Positions 33,022 through 42,417 of a stretch of 64,000 bases of DNA are shown here, in pieces (within the stretch, counting starts at the first letter, position 1; each line of letters begins with the position of its first letter). The notes under the pieces were generated by a model. The model did not search any database, was not told the DNA's origin, and worked only from the letters and a program-made list of their open reading frames with translations. The position numbers were made by a program, and so were the translations under genes. The DNA is from Candidatus Neomicrothrix sp. UBA7884 (GTDB lineage: Bacteria > Actinomycetota > Acidimicrobiia > Acidimicrobiales > MedAcidi-G1): the NCBI GenBank assembly GCA_002501135.1, contig DLRQ01000090.1, positions 1 to 64,000 of the forward strand, in the 5' to 3' direction.

Positions 33022-34995
33022 TCAGGCTGTGAGTAGAGCACGGGCAGCTTCGGTGACGGCCTCTGGTGTAATCCCGAGCCTGGCCATGACCTCGTCCCCT
33101 GGGGCGGATGCCCCGAAGCGGTCGATCCCGACTGGAGTATCGGCCCACCTGGACCAGCCGAAGGTGACACCGGCCTCCACCGAGACCACCGGTACCGATG
33201 GCGGCAGAACCTCGTCGTGGTAGGAATCTGTCTGAGCGGCGAACAGGTCGACGCTCGGCATGGAGACAACCCTGACGGCGACCCCGCCGGCGGTAAGCGT
33301 TGCCGCCGCGTCAAGGGCGACGCTGACCTCGCTGCCCGTTCCGACGATGACCACGTCCGGGGGAGTGTCGGGGTCAGCGAGGACGTAGCCGCCCCTGGCG
33401 ACATTTTCGTGGTCGTCGGTGCCGACCAGGACGGGAAGATCCTGGCGGGTTAGAAGCATCGCCACCGGTCCGCTGCCGTTGACCGCGTAGCGCCATGCGG
33501 AAGCAGTCTCGTTTGCGTCTGCGGGTCGGAACACCGTGAGATTCGGAATGGTTCTCAGCGATGCCGCATGCTCCACCGGCTGGTGGGTGGGCCCGTCCTC
33601 TCCCACCCCTACCGAGTCGTGGGTCCAGATGAACACGGTACGTGCACCGCTGAGGGCTGCCAGCCTGACGGCCCCGCGCATGTAGTCGCTGAATACGAGG
33701 AACGTGCCACATACCGGCAGGGCCCCACCGTGAAGGGCGAGCCCGTTGCAAATTGCACCCATGGCGTGCTCGCGGACTCCGAAGTAGATCTGGCGGCCCT
33801 CGGGACAGTCGACACCCTGCACTCCGTGTCCGCTGATCGTCGTACCTGTGTTGCCGGTCAGGTCAGCACCACCGCCGATCAGCCCGGGTACGACATCCAA
33901 CAGCGCCTCGAGACAGGCGTTGCCGGCCTTGCGGGTTGCGACGGCCGCACCGGCCTCCCAGGTAGGGAGGCTCGCCTCCCAGCCCTCAAGGCCGCTGGCC
34001 GTCTGGCAGGCGTTCCATTCGTTGAGGTCGATGTCTGCCGACGCCAGACGTGCAGCCCATGCAGTGTGTTCCACGGCGCCACGGCGACCGGCACCAGCGT
34101 AGAAACTTCCCACGTCGTCTGAGATCCAGAACGACTCACCTGCTGGAAGACCCAGGCGCTCACGTGTCTCTGCAATGCCCTCGTCCTTGAGGGAGTAGCC
34201 GTGTACAGAGGATGTGTCGACATCTGGAGAGGGATTGCCGATGTGGCTTCGGATGACCACCAGAGATGGCCGGTCAGGCTCATCCATAGCGTGTCGTATC
34301 GCTGACTCGATGGCGTCGAGGTCCTCGGCAGCCTCACCCAGATCGATCACGTGCCACCCGTAGGAGTCAAAACGGGCCGGAGCGTCATCGGAGAGGGCCA
34401 ACTCAGTTGGCCCGTCGATGGTGATGTGGTTGTCGTCGTAGATGGTGATCAGTTTGCCGAGGCCGAGGTGGCCGGCGAGAGATGCGGCTTCGTGGCTGAT
34501 TCCCTCAGCGAGATCGCCGTCACCGCACACGACGAAGGTGTGGTGGCTGCACAGGCCGGATCCGAATCGGGCTCTCAGGTTCCGCTCTGCTATCGCCATT
34601 CCAACGGCGTTGGCGAGGCCCTGGCCGAGCGGTCCAGTTGTGACCTCGACGCCGGCGGTGTGGCCGACCTCGGGATGTCCGGGAGTGGCCGAGCCCCACT
34701 GACGGAAGTCTCGGAGATCATCGAGGCTGAGGCCGTGCCCGGTCAGGTGGAGCATCGAGTAGAGAAGCATCGAGGCGTGCCCGGCTGAGAGGATGAACCG
34801 GTCCCGGTCGGCCCACAGTGGGTCAGAGGCGTCATAGGTCATGATGCGGGTCCATAGAACGTGGGCCAGCGGCGCAAGCGCCATAGCCGTTCCCTGATGT
34901 CCCGACCGGGCAGCGTGAGGGCCATCCATGGCCAGGCCCTTGATTACGGCAACTGCCTGTTGATCCAGTTCAGCATCGGTCATGTTTGTCATCAC
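33022..34995 (-). CDS. tkt: Transketolase
   Basis: Thiamine-diphosphate enzyme that moves two-carbon units in the pentose phosphate pathway. The 657-aa protein has the GHASMLLYSMLHLTG block, the ThDP motif GDGDLAEGISHEA through DDN, the catalytic-glutamate region YFGVREHAMG and HDSVGVGEDGPTHQPVEH. The start may be GTG 34995 or the internal ATGs; TATGGT about 40 bases upstream on the minus strand is a possible -10 box. It is first in a tkt-tal operon. Confidence 0.95.
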   Translation of the reverse strand: MMTNMTDAELDQQAVAVIKGLAMDGPHAARSGHQGTAMALAPLAHVLWTRIMTYDASDPLWADRDRFILSAGHASMLLYSMLHLTGHGLSLDDLRDFRQWGSATPGHPEVGHTAGVEVTTGPLGQGLANAVGMAIAERNLRARFGSGLCSHHTFVVCGDGDLAEGISHEAASLAGHLGLGKLITIYDDNHITIDGPTELALSDDAPARFDSYGWHVIDLGEAAEDLDAIESAIRHAMDEPDRPSLVVIRSHIGNPSPDVDTSSVHGYSLKDEGIAETRERLGLPAGESFWISDDVGSFYAGAGRRGAVEHTAWAARLASADIDLNEWNACQTASGLEGWEASLPTWEAGAAVATRKAGNACLEALLDVVPGLIGGGADLTGNTGTTISGHGVQGVDCPEGRQIYFGVREHAMGAICNGLALHGGALPVCGTFLVFSDYMRGAVRLAALSGARTVFIWTHDSVGVGEDGPTHQPVEHAASLRTIPNLTVFRPADANETASAWRYAVNGSGPVAMLLTRQDLPVLVGTDDHENVARGGYVLADPDTPPDVVIVGTGSEVSVALDAAATLTAGGVAVRVVSMPSVDLFAAQTDSYHDEVLPPSVPVVSVEAGVTFGWSRWADTPVGIDRFGASAPGDEVMARLGITPEAVTEAARALLTA

Positions 34996-35104
34996 AGCCC
35001 CAGCTCGACGTCAGCGCGGCGCCACCATATCTGTCTGTCGATCGGCTGTCGGGTACCGGATGCAACCTGACCCCTACGACGACGGGTCAACGACGAAATG
35101 CATC

Positions 35105-36214
35105 TCATTGAGCCGACGATGCTCCGAACAGGAGGCCACAGGCCGTATAGCCGTGAACGTGGTGGCCTGCTCCAACAGGGCCCATCTCGCCTGCACAGAA
35201 CATGCCGCCGACAGCCGTGGTGTCGAGGCCGTCACAGAAAAGCTCGGCATCGTGGGAGGGTTTCGAAAAGAAACGCTTCCCGCGGCCGTTGCAGGTGAAC
35301 AGCAGGGCGCTCTCTGCTCTAAGTGGGTGGAGCAGAGTAGCAAGTTCACTCGTGGCGACAGCGGGGTCCCTGACATGGAACTGGGCGGTCTCGCCGACGG
35401 CCGCCATGCCGGCGATGGCGACGCCTCCCGATGACCTGTCTGCCCCGACAACGTTTCGGACCAGAAAGTCACCAGTGCCCAGCACAGCGGAGTCCTCCTC
35501 CACTGCGAAGCCGATCTGCAGACCCTGTCTCATCAGGTCGCGATCTGTCTCTGATGCAGAGGACAGAAGATCGTCGAGGCGCTGCACAGCAGGATGCCCA
35601 CCCAGTTCGAGGATGAGGTTTCGGGAGGCTCCGGTGATTGTGAAGGGGTCTCCGATGGGCCGGCAACCCTGGGAGACAAGCGGACGAATGCCGAGGCCCT
35701 CAGGCAGCACGGCCATTACTGATCCGCCTGTAGCGATCTCACTGTCGGCGATCAGGTGGTTGCCACCCGGAAATCGTGAGTGTGAGGCCAGGCCGCCCAC
35801 CAGGACCACCTCTGGCGGTACGGAGGCCAGGGTTGTCGCGGCATCGAAGGTGAACGGGTCAGCGAGAGCGAGTACTGATGAACCCGCTGGGATGGTGGCC
35901 AGGTCCTGATGACCGTCAGACGCGAGCATGTCGACGGGTCCTGTGTGTCCCGCCCACAGGACCACTGCCGCTGCCTCCTCGACCTCCTGGCGGTGTGCCA
36001 GCACTGAGGCGGCTGTGGCACCGATCAGGTGCCTGGGCTCGAGACCCTGGCGAACCGTTCGAGCGATCAACTGCACCTCGTTCACGTGGGAACCTGAAAC
36101 GAAGAGCACGGCCAGGCCTGGGGAAGTGCCGATCCGTTCAAGAATCTGGCCGACGACCTCTGCCACGGCAACCCGGGGATCGCTGTGTTCAGAAAGTGCC
36201 GTCGCGTACCGCAT
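35105..36214 (-). CDS. FIST-domain (F-box and intracellular signal transduction) protein
   Basis: A 369-aa stand-alone FIST N/C protein. The core includes LAVLFVSGSH near 31-40, HLIGATAASVLAH, VLVGGLASHSRFPGGN and the C-terminal AVGGMFCAGEMGPVGAGHHVHGYT. FIST domains are thought to bind small ligands such as amino acids and usually appear in signalling proteins; here no output domain is attached. ATG 36214 lies 6 bases after TATGTT; the frame could extend to 36310, into the divergent dacB promoter. Confidence 0.82.
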   Translation of the reverse strand: MRYATALSEHSDPRVAVAEVVGQILERIGTSPGLAVLFVSGSHVNEVQLIARTVRQGLEPRHLIGATAASVLAHRQEVEEAAAVVLWAGHTGPVDMLASDGHQDLATIPAGSSVLALADPFTFDAATTLASVPPEVVLVGGLASHSRFPGGNHLIADSEIATGGSVMAVLPEGLGIRPLVSQGCRPIGDPFTITGASRNLILELGGHPAVQRLDDLLSSASETDRDLMRQGLQIGFAVEEDSAVLGTGDFLVRNVVGADRSSGGVAIAGMAAVGETAQFHVRDPAVATSELATLLHPLRAESALLFTCNGRGKRFFSKPSHDAELFCDGLDTTAVGGMFCAGEMGPVGAGHHVHGYTACGLLFGASSAQ

Positions 36215-36220
36215 TGAATG

Positions 36221-36226
36221 AACATA
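36221..36226 (-). promoter_or_regulatory. -10 box of the FIST gene (leaderless)
   Basis: TATGTT on the minus strand, 6 bases before ATG 36214. Confidence 0.55.
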
Positions 36227-36282
36227 GGGGACACATGCCGATACCCGTTTACGGGTGCGCGACCAGTTCCCTGAGAGGGCCC

Positions 36283-36288
36283 TACCAT
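36283..36288 (+). promoter_or_regulatory. -10 box of dacB (leaderless)
   Basis: TACCAT, 8 bases before GTG 36297; the earlier ATG 36255 would lie upstream of this box. Confidence 0.45.
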
Positions 36289-36296
36289 GGCGAGCC

Positions 36297-37730
36297 GTGA
36301 TCAGGCGCATGCTGTTGCCCGTGCTGTTGTCGTCGGCCCTCCTGGCAGCGACATGGCAGGTGAGATCCTCCGATGACGCAGCCGACCGGCCACCGCAGCC
36401 GCCGATGTCGCCCCCGGCAGCGTCTCTTGTAACGCCGCTAATCTCGGTTCGACGGATTCCTCTCTTTCTTCAGGCTCCTGAAGCCGACAGGCGTCTGGTC
36501 GCCGATCTCAGAGACGTGGTCTCCGGGCTTCCCGACAGCAGCTGTGTGGCAGTCACCGAGTTCGGCCGTCTCATCTACGGCTTCAACGAAGTGTCGCCAC
36601 TGATTCCGGCCAGCACCCAGAAGTTGCTCCTGGGGCTTGCAGCGCTGGAGACCATGGGTGCCGACCATGTATTCACCACCCGCGTCGTGAGTCGTATTCC
36701 TCCCTTGAACGGCGTTGTGGACGGGGATGTCTGGCTTGTCGGAGGTGGTGACCCGGTTCTGATGACAGACGACTATGTGGACCGGTTCGACGACGAGATG
36801 GCCTTCACGAACATGGAGCGTCTGGCCGACGAGCTGGTCGGAGCCGGTGTGAGCTCCATCGCCGGCGCGGTGATCGGCGACGAAAGCCTCTTCGATTCCC
36901 TCCGCTACGTCGAGTCATGGCCAGAGCGCTTCAGACCCGGACAGCAGAACCAGGCAGGCCCCCTGAGCGCTCTTTCGGTCAACGACGGCTTCTCGTGGTG
37001 GCACGCCACAAACACTGCCAACGGCCTGAACACCCCCGCCGGAGACCCGGCAGCCTTCGCAGCGGCATTATTCGACGATCTCCTGGAGGATCGGGACATG
37101 GTGATCAGGAGGTCCGCTCAGGCCGGTGTTGCACCGCTCGACGCAGCAGTTGAGTTGGCCAGTATCGATTCGCCAACCCTTGCCGAGATCGTGACCCAGA
37201 TGCTCGTCACATCCGACAACACGACAGCGGAGGTCCTCTTGAAGAATTTGGGCTCGACCGTGAGCCCACCTGGTTCCTCGGCCGCCGGTACCGGCGTAGT
37301 CCTTACTGCTCTGGGCGCCGCCGGTCACGACCTGAGCGGCGTGATGGCTGCAGACGGCTCAGGACTCGATCCAGCGAACAGGGTTACCTGCCGTATCCTT
37401 ACTGCCGTTCTCGAGGATGCCGAGCATGGTCCCGAGCTGGTATCAGGCCTTGCGGTGGCTGGACGCTCAGGAACCATGAGGCGCCGCCTGGTCGGATCCT
37501 CCGCCGAGGGCCGCGCCAGAGCCAAGACCGGAACCCTCCGTGATGTCACGAGCCTGGCCGGCCAGGTGGAGACCCTCGAGGGTAGAATCCTCTCGTTCGC
37601 AGTGCTGACCAATGCCGAGCCGCTTCCCGACAGGGTCAAGCACCTCCACGACCAGGTTGTCCTGAAGCTGGTGGCATATCCCTCCGGGCCGGACCTTGAC
37701 CTGCTGGTACCGCTACCCGTTCCCGACTGA
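36297..37730 (+). CDS. dacB: D-alanyl-D-alanine carboxypeptidase (PBP4, peptidase S13)
   Basis: Secreted cell-wall enzyme that trims or cleaves peptidoglycan stem peptides. From GTG 36297 the protein is about 477 aa and starts with a signal/anchor segment (IRRMLLPVLLSSALLAATW) and a proline-rich linker. The penicillin-binding motifs are STQK (S106 nucleophile, K109), SDN in TSDNTTAEVLL near 300 and KTG in AKTGTLRDV near 410. The long insertion between the first two motifs is typical of PBP4. Divergent from the FIST gene. Confidence 0.92.
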   Translation: MIRRMLLPVLLSSALLAATWQVRSSDDAADRPPQPPMSPPAASLVTPLISVRRIPLFLQAPEADRRLVADLRDVVSGLPDSSCVAVTEFGRLIYGFNEVSPLIPASTQKLLLGLAALETMGADHVFTTRVVSRIPPLNGVVDGDVWLVGGGDPVLMTDDYVDRFDDEMAFTNMERLADELVGAGVSSIAGAVIGDESLFDSLRYVESWPERFRPGQQNQAGPLSALSVNDGFSWWHATNTANGLNTPAGDPAAFAAALFDDLLEDRDMVIRRSAQAGVAPLDAAVELASIDSPTLAEIVTQMLVTSDNTTAEVLLKNLGSTVSPPGSSAAGTGVVLTALGAAGHDLSGVMAADGSGLDPANRVTCRILTAVLEDAEHGPELVSGLAVAGRSGTMRRRLVGSSAEGRARAKTGTLRDVTSLAGQVETLEGRILSFAVLTNAEPLPDRVKHLHDQVVLKLVAYPSGPDLDLLVPLPVPD

Positions 37731-37787
37731 GCGGCGGCCGAAGCACGGGAGCAACCCGGTTGACACCCGCTGTAGCGTTGTCTGCCC

Positions 37788-38087
37788 ATGGCACCGAAAC
37801 GACCCTCCGGCGATCTGTTGGACCTGCTGCGCCGCTACCTGAGGGAGCAGACAGTCGATCCCCTCCGTGCCGCAGGCCGTTTTCTGATCTTTGGAGTCAG
37901 TGGCGCCCTGTTGATAGGCATCGGTGTCGTGATGCTGGCGGTCGGAGGGCTGAGGCTGCTCCAGGGGACCGCAATGCTGGACGGCTCCTGGTCATGGGCC
38001 CCGTACCTCCTGGTGGCCGCAGGGCTGGGGTGCGTAGTGGCCCTGTCCGTGACAAGGATCGGAGGCGGCCGTGGGCTCGACAGCTGA
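37788..38087 (+). CDS. Small membrane protein, phage-holin/ superfamily-like
   Basis: A 99-aa protein with an amphipathic charged N-terminus (1-28) and two membrane segments (about 31-57, FLIFGVSGALLIGIGVVMLAVGG; 68-88). It resembles small two-helix membrane proteins of actinobacteria found ahead of trmI. TAGCGT lies 9 bases before ATG 37788, so the message probably has little or no leader. It is the first gene of a run of overlapping genes that ends with the lipoprotein protease. Function unknown. Confidence 0.65.
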   Translation: MAPKRPSGDLLDLLRRYLREQTVDPLRAAGRFLIFGVSGALLIGIGVVMLAVGGLRLLQGTAMLDGSWSWAPYLLVAAGLGCVVALSVTRIGGGRGLDS

Positions 38088-38286
38088 GCAACCGGTCACC
38101 CGTGAGGACCTCGAGGAGGAACTTCGACGGACCATTGGTGGAGCAGGCGAGAAGGTCGAGGACCGCAAAGTCGGCATCGTGGCCGGCGTCGCGATCGCCG
38201 GAGGCATTGCGCTGCTGGCCGCCTACCTGATCGGGCGGCGCATCGGCAGGGTCAGGTCAACCGTGGTGGAGATCCGTCGGATCTGA
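38071..38286 (+). CDS. Small single-span membrane protein
   Basis: A 71-aa protein: charged helix with EDLEEELRRTIGG (11-24), then one membrane span (about 34-54, GIVAGVAIAGGIALLAAYLIG) followed by arginines, a topology that puts the N-terminus inside or outside depending on the positive tail. The GTG start lies 17 bases before the end of the previous gene. The C-terminal stop shares one base with the next ATG (TGATG). Function unknown. Confidence 0.6.
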   Translation: MGSTAEQPVTREDLEEELRRTIGGAGEKVEDRKVGIVAGVAIAGGIALLAAYLIGRRIGRVRSTVVEIRRI

Positions 38287-38558
38287 TGAGGCTGTCGACG
38301 CCGTCGCGCCTGACCGGCAAGCTTTTGCGCCGCAGCCTCCTCGGGGGCGGACGTCGCTGGCAGTTGGCCCTGGTTGTGGTCCTGGTGGGACGTGTCGTTC
38401 GACGTGCAACCAAGCTCGGTGCTGCACCGGTTGTGTTCAGTCGCTCCCTGAAGCCGGGTGATGGGGTTTTCGTCTCGCACCTGCCGGAGTCGGAGAATCC
38501 TGGGGCGGTCAGCTCAGGAACCGCTGCGTCCACGCGGCGGGTAGGCGACTTCAGATGA
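38286..38558 (+). CDS. Small membrane-associated protein before trmI
   Basis: A 90-aa protein with a basic N-terminus, one hydrophobic stretch (about 26-36, WQLALVVVLVG) and a serine-rich C-terminal tail. It overlaps the preceding gene by one base and trmI by four (ATGA), so it belongs to the same transcript. I do not recognise it. The tight spacing of three small genes before trmI suggests a conserved unit. Confidence 0.55.
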   Translation: MRLSTPSRLTGKLLRRSLLGGGRRWQLALVVVLVGRVVRRATKLGAAPVVFSRSLKPGDGVFVSHLPESENPGAVSSGTAASTRRVGDFR

Positions 38559-39328
38559 GCCGCATGCTCAACGCCGGGGACCAGGTGCTCCTGGTTGACA
38601 ACAAGAAGAGGCGCTACCTGGTCACCCTCGAGGCTGGTGGCGAGTTCCACTCACACACCGGCGTTCTCAGCCACGACGATCTCATCGGATGCCCTGAGGG
38701 CGCGACACCGAAATCAAGTCGTGGCAGTTCCTTTGTGGCATTTCGGCCGACCCTCTCCGACTTCATTCTCAAGATGCCCCGTGGTGCCCAGGTCATCTAC
38801 CCAAAGGATCTGGGTCCGCTTCTGCTGCTGGCCGACATCTTTCCAGGGGCGAAGGTGTTCGAGTCGGGTGTCGGCTCAGGCGCCCTGTCGATGACGATGC
38901 TGCGTGCCGGAGCCGAGATCACGGGCTACGACATCAGGGGCGACTTTGTCGAGAAGGCCCGCTCGAATGTCCTCACCATGCTTGGGGAGGAGGCGCTGGA
39001 GCGGTACACGGTAGAGATCCGCGATGCCTACGACGGAATCGACGTCGTCGACCTGGACCGTGTCGTCCTGGATCTGCCCGAGCCCTGGCAGGTGGTTCCG
39101 CATGCGGCACAGGCCCTGCAGGCTGGCGGCATCATCGTCGCCTACACGCCGAGCATCCTCCAGGCCGTGAGGTTCAAAGATGCCCTCACCGCGAACGGCT
39201 TCGAGTTCGCAGAGACAATCGAGGTCCTGAACAGAAGTTGGCACATAGATGGCCTGGCGGTGAGACCCGACCACCGGATGGTCGCCCACACAGGCTTTCT
39301 CAGCCACGCACGCCTTCTCGGATCGTGA
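38555..39328 (+). CDS. trmI: tRNA (adenine-58-N1)-methyltransferase
   Basis: Makes m1A58 in the T-loop of tRNA. The 257-aa protein has the N-terminal beta domain (GDQVLLVDNKKRRYLVTL), the RPTLSDFILKMPRGAQVIYPKD block and the SAM motif VFESGVGSGALSM followed by GYDIR. DLPEPWQV is the conserved catalytic-site motif. In M. tuberculosis the homolog Rv2118c lies near the proteasome ATPase, as here. It overlaps the lipoprotein protease gene by 4 bases. Confidence 0.93.
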   Translation: MSRMLNAGDQVLLVDNKKRRYLVTLEAGGEFHSHTGVLSHDDLIGCPEGATPKSSRGSSFVAFRPTLSDFILKMPRGAQVIYPKDLGPLLLLADIFPGAKVFESGVGSGALSMTMLRAGAEITGYDIRGDFVEKARSNVLTMLGEEALERYTVEIRDAYDGIDVVDLDRVVLDLPEPWQVVPHAAQALQAGGIIVAYTPSILQAVRFKDALTANGFEFAETIEVLNRSWHIDGLAVRPDHRMVAHTGFLSHARLLGS

Positions 39329-40131
39329 GGCACAGGGCTGCGGGACCGTCCGCTGTTGTCGTCGCGGGCCTGATGGTGCTCGCGGCCTCCTGCGGCGAGG
39401 GGGTTGTGGCGCGGCCGAATACGGATCTGCCGGTAGTTGCCACCACGAGCACCTCAACGACAGGTACCTCAACTACAGGCACCGTGCCGTCAACTACGGC
39501 ACCAGTTCAGAGCGGGCCCGACAACGAGGTGCTGGAGCGGGCATGGCGGTCGGTTGCACGGGTGAACGGTCTCGGGTGCACAGCGTCCCAGGTCGGAACC
39601 GGCTTTGTTGTGGCACCGGGTCTGATAGTTACCGCCGCACACGTGGTTGCCGGGCTTTCAGCACCAGAGATCGGCCTTGGCGGAGGCATCCAGACGGCGG
39701 CGGTAGTCGCCTTTGACCCTGTCTCTGACCTGGCCCTCCTGAGCGCGGATACAGGGGTTGTCCAGGCGTTGGCGCTCACCGAAGCCGTGGCCGGCCAGCC
39801 GGTCGCCGTTCTTGCATTTGACGAGGACGGAATGCCCGAGACGATTTCTTCACGGATACTCAGGCCTATCCGTGCCATTGGCAAAGACATCTACGGAGCA
39901 GCCGGAGACGGACGCGATGCCCTCGAGGTGGAGGCCTCGGTCGGGCCGGGCAACTCTGGGGCACCCCTGGTGGATGGGTCCGGATCCGTTGTGGGGGTGC
40001 TCTTCTCACGAACCCGGGGGGGCCCGCAGGTTGCCTACGCGGTGCAGGTCTCCGAAATCGAACCCCTGCTGGCTACGGCAATCCAAGGTGGGGGAGAGCC
40101 GGCCGATTCCGGTGCATGTCGGCCGCGGTAG
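39325..40131 (+). CDS. Trypsin-like serine protease, lipoprotein
   Basis: A 268-aa exported protease. From GTG 39325 (overlapping the trmI stop, GTGA) it has a signal peptide with lipobox LAAS-C, so C23 should be lipidated. A Ser/Thr-rich linker (about 38-65) follows, then a chymotrypsin-fold domain with catalytic triad H106 (TAAHVV), D135 (SDLALL) and S211 (GPGNSGAPL). No PDZ domain follows, unlike HtrA. Similar membrane serine proteases occur near proteasome loci in other actinobacteria, but the link is only positional. Confidence 0.87.
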   Translation: MRHRAAGPSAVVVAGLMVLAASCGEGVVARPNTDLPVVATTSTSTTGTSTTGTVPSTTAPVQSGPDNEVLERAWRSVARVNGLGCTASQVGTGFVVAPGLIVTAAHVVAGLSAPEIGLGGGIQTAAVVAFDPVSDLALLSADTGVVQALALTEAVAGQPVAVLAFDEDGMPETISSRILRPIRAIGKDIYGAAGDGRDALEVEASVGPGNSGAPLVDGSGSVVGVLFSRTRGGPQVAYAVQVSEIEPLLATAIQGGGEPADSGACRPR

Positions 40132-40144
40132 ACACCAAAACAAC

Positions 40145-40172
40145 CCGTGGACGGCCGCTGGGCTGTCCACGG
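40145..40172 (-). terminator. Terminator between the protease and ferredoxin genes
   Basis: An 8-bp stem (CCGTGGAC / GTCCACGG) with a structured 12-base loop lies between the convergent genes. On the minus strand it is followed by GGGTTGTTTTGG, so it can end the ferredoxin transcript; it may also slow plus-strand readthrough. Confidence 0.6.
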
Positions 40173-40194
40173 AACCGATCTGACAGAGTTCTCC

Positions 40195-40431
40195 TCAGTC
40201 GAGCTCGATGTAGATGCACTCGCCGGGGCACTCCTCGGCGGACTCGATGGTTCCCTCCAACTGGGTTTCGGTGATCGTGGCGAGACCCTCGGGGCCACCA
40301 GGCTCACTGAAGATCTTGTCGCCTTCCTTCACGTACGCCAGGCCGTCGTCGAGGAGGGCAAACACATCGGGGGCAATTTCCTCGCAGAGGCCATCGCCCG
40401 TGCAGAGATCCTGATCGATCCAGACCTTCAT
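40195..40431 (-). CDS. [3Fe-4S] ferredoxin
   Basis: Small electron carrier of 78 aa. Cysteines C10, C16 and C68 follow the CX5C...CP pattern of [3Fe-4S] ferredoxins; C72 is extra. The acidic surface is typical. I chose ATG 40431 (MKVWIDQDLC) with CCAGG directly upstream; the frame continues to 40467. It is divergent from mpa. A ferredoxin gene next to the proteasome ATPase gene also occurs in Streptomyces; the partner (often a cytochrome P450) is unknown. Confidence 0.88.
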   Translation of the reverse strand: MKVWIDQDLCTGDGLCEEIAPDVFALLDDGLAYVKEGDKIFSEPGGPEGLATITETQLEGTIESAEECPGECIYIELD

Positions 40432-40586
40432 CCTGGCCGGGTTCCTCTCGCTGTGGTCGGCCGACACCCAGTCGACACGACGTTCGTCTACTGATTCCGA
40501 CTGAGCACTCTATCCATACCAGCATCCCCAGCATCCACACCGGTGGGATTAGGGACAATGGCATCGGTCACGTCCGGTACGACAGG

Positions 40587-40592
40587 TAGGGT
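40587..40592 (+). promoter_or_regulatory. -10 box of mpa/arc
   Basis: TAGGGT; transcription from near 40599 would leave an 11-base leader that just contains GGGAGG before ATG 40610. Confidence 0.5.
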
Positions 40593-40609
40593 CGCCCCAG
40601 GGAGGCGAC

Positions 40610-42352
40610 ATGGCTGTGACCGACGGAGACGAAACAGACTGCCCGGAAGAGGGCGGCGAGCAGGCAGCCCTCGAGGCCGAAATCCTCGAACTCCGACGGC
40701 GTATCGAGGCGGCCCCGGTCCGAATCCAGAAACTCGAGGCCGAGGTTCGCGATGTGAAGAGGGACCTTGTCAGTGCCACTTCCCGCAACCACAAGTTGAA
40801 CTCCACCCTGGAAACAGCGCGCGAGCGGATTGCCCTCCTGCGTGAGGAGGTCGACAAACTCTCCCAGCCACCCTCGGCCTACGGAACCGTTACCGGAACC
40901 AACGACGACGGCTCCGTCGACGTGCACTCGGCAGGACGCAAGATGAGGGTCGGCGTTCATCCCGATCTTGCCGATTCTCTCAGGCCCGGCCAGGAGGTCG
41001 TGCTCAACGAGTCCATGAGCGTCATTCTGGCGAGGAGGGCCGAGGTCACCGGCGAGGTAGTAACCGTCAAGGAACTGCTCGATGGCGGCAGCAGAGCACT
41101 TGTGGTCGGTCGAGCCGACGACGAGAGGGTCGTCGAGTTGTCCTCCGGGGTGCTCGACGGTCACCTCCGAAGTGGTGACTCGGCGCTCCTCGACCCGAGG
41201 GCCGGAATCCTGTTGGAACGCCTTCCCAGGCCCGAGGTCGAGGACCTCGTCCTGGAAGAGGTACCCGATGTCACCTACGAGGATGTAGGTGGCCTTGCAC
41301 CCCAGATCGAGAAGATCGTCGACGCCGTCGAACTCCCCTTCCTGCACAGGGCCATGTTCTCCGAGTACAACCTGCCCGCACCCAAGGGCATCCTCCTCTA
41401 CGGCCCACCCGGTTGCGGCAAGACCCTTATTGCCAAGGCGGTTGCGAACTCGCTGGCAAACAAGGTCGCGGAGGTCTCAGGAGACCGCGAGGCCCGAAGC
41501 TTCTTCTTGAACATCAAGGGCCCCGAGCTCCTCAACAAGTATGTCGGTGAGACCGAGAGGCAGATCCGCCTCGTGTTCCAGCGTGCACGTGAGAAGTCAG
41601 AACAGGGATGGCCCGTCATCGTGTTCTTCGACGAGATGGAGTCCCTGTTCCGCACCCGTGGAACCGGAATCAGCTCTGACATCGAGTCCACCATCGTTCC
41701 GCAGTTGCTGGCTGAGATCGATGGTGTGGAGACACTTCGCAACGTGATCGTCATCGGTGCCTCCAACAGGGAGGACCTGATCGACCCCGCCATACTGCGT
41801 CCGGGCCGCCTCGACGTGAAGATCAAGATCGAGCGTCCCGACGAGATGGCAGCCAGCCAGATCTTCAGCCGCTATCTCATCGCAGAGTTGCCACTCGACG
41901 AGGACCTGGTGCAGACGACAGGCGGAGGTGATCGTGAAAAGGCGGTCAGGTCCATGATCGATGAGGCCGTGGCAACCATGTATGCCGACACCGAGAGCAA
42001 CCGCTTCCTCGAAGTCACATACCAGAACGGAGACAAGGAGGTTCTCTACTTCCGTGACTTCGCCTCCGGCGCAATGATTGAAAACATCGTGCGCAGGGCG
42101 AAGAAGTTGGCGATCAAGAGGGAACTGGCCGGTGGTCACCGCGGAATTCGCACAGAGGACCTCACCCGGGCGGTCCGCCAGGAGTTTAAGGAACACGAAG
42201 ATCTGCCCAACACGACCAACCCTGACGACTGGGCGAAGATCTCCGGAAAGAAGGGCGAGAGAATCGTCTATGTCCGCACCCTGATCTCCGGTCCCGACGA
42301 GGACGGCGGCGGCCGCACGATTGACGGTGTGGGAACCGGCCAGTACCTCTGA
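40610..42352 (+). CDS. mpa: Proteasome-associated AAA ATPase (Mpa/ARC)
   Basis: Hexameric unfoldase that binds Pup with its N-terminal coiled coil and threads pupylated proteins into the 20S core. The 580-aa protein has a coiled coil (about 18-85), two OB-like domains (about 90-230) and an AAA module with Walker A GPPGCGKT (near 265) and Walker [11 protein letters not shown] (near 336). The C-terminus is GTGQYL, the GQYL motif that opens the core gate in mycobacteria. GGGAGG precedes ATG 40610. It heads the Pup-proteasome gene run. Confidence 0.97.
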   Translation: MAVTDGDETDCPEEGGEQAALEAEILELRRRIEAAPVRIQKLEAEVRDVKRDLVSATSRNHKLNSTLETARERIALLREEVDKLSQPPSAYGTVTGTNDDGSVDVHSAGRKMRVGVHPDLADSLRPGQEVVLNESMSVILARRAEVTGEVVTVKELLDGGSRALVVGRADDERVVELSSGVLDGHLRSGDSALLDPRAGILLERLPRPEVEDLVLEEVPDVTYEDVGGLAPQIEKIVDAVELPFLHRAMFSEYNLPAPKGILLYGPPGCGKTLIAKAVANSLANKVAEVSGDREARSFFLNIKGPELLNKYVGETERQIRLVFQRAREKSEQGWPVIVFFDEMESLFRTRGTGISSDIESTIVPQLLAEIDGVETLRNVIVIGASNREDLIDPAILRPGRLDVKIKIERPDEMAASQIFSRYLIAELPLDEDLVQTTGGGDREKAVRSMIDEAVATMYADTESNRFLEVTYQNGDKEVLYFRDFASGAMIENIVRRAKKLAIKRELAGGHRGIRTEDLTRAVRQEFKEHEDLPNTTNPDDWAKISGKKGERIVYVRTLISGPDEDGGGRTIDGVGTGQYL

Positions 42353-42405
42353 GAGCAGCTTCCGTCAGACGCAGAGACCCGGCAGCCGCCACAGGGCAGC
42401 CCCGC

Positions 42406-42411
42406 TAGGGT
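42406..42411 (+). promoter_or_regulatory. -10 box of dop (leaderless)
   Basis: TAGGGT, 6 bases before ATG 42418. Confidence 0.55.
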
Positions 42412-42417
42412 CCGCGC

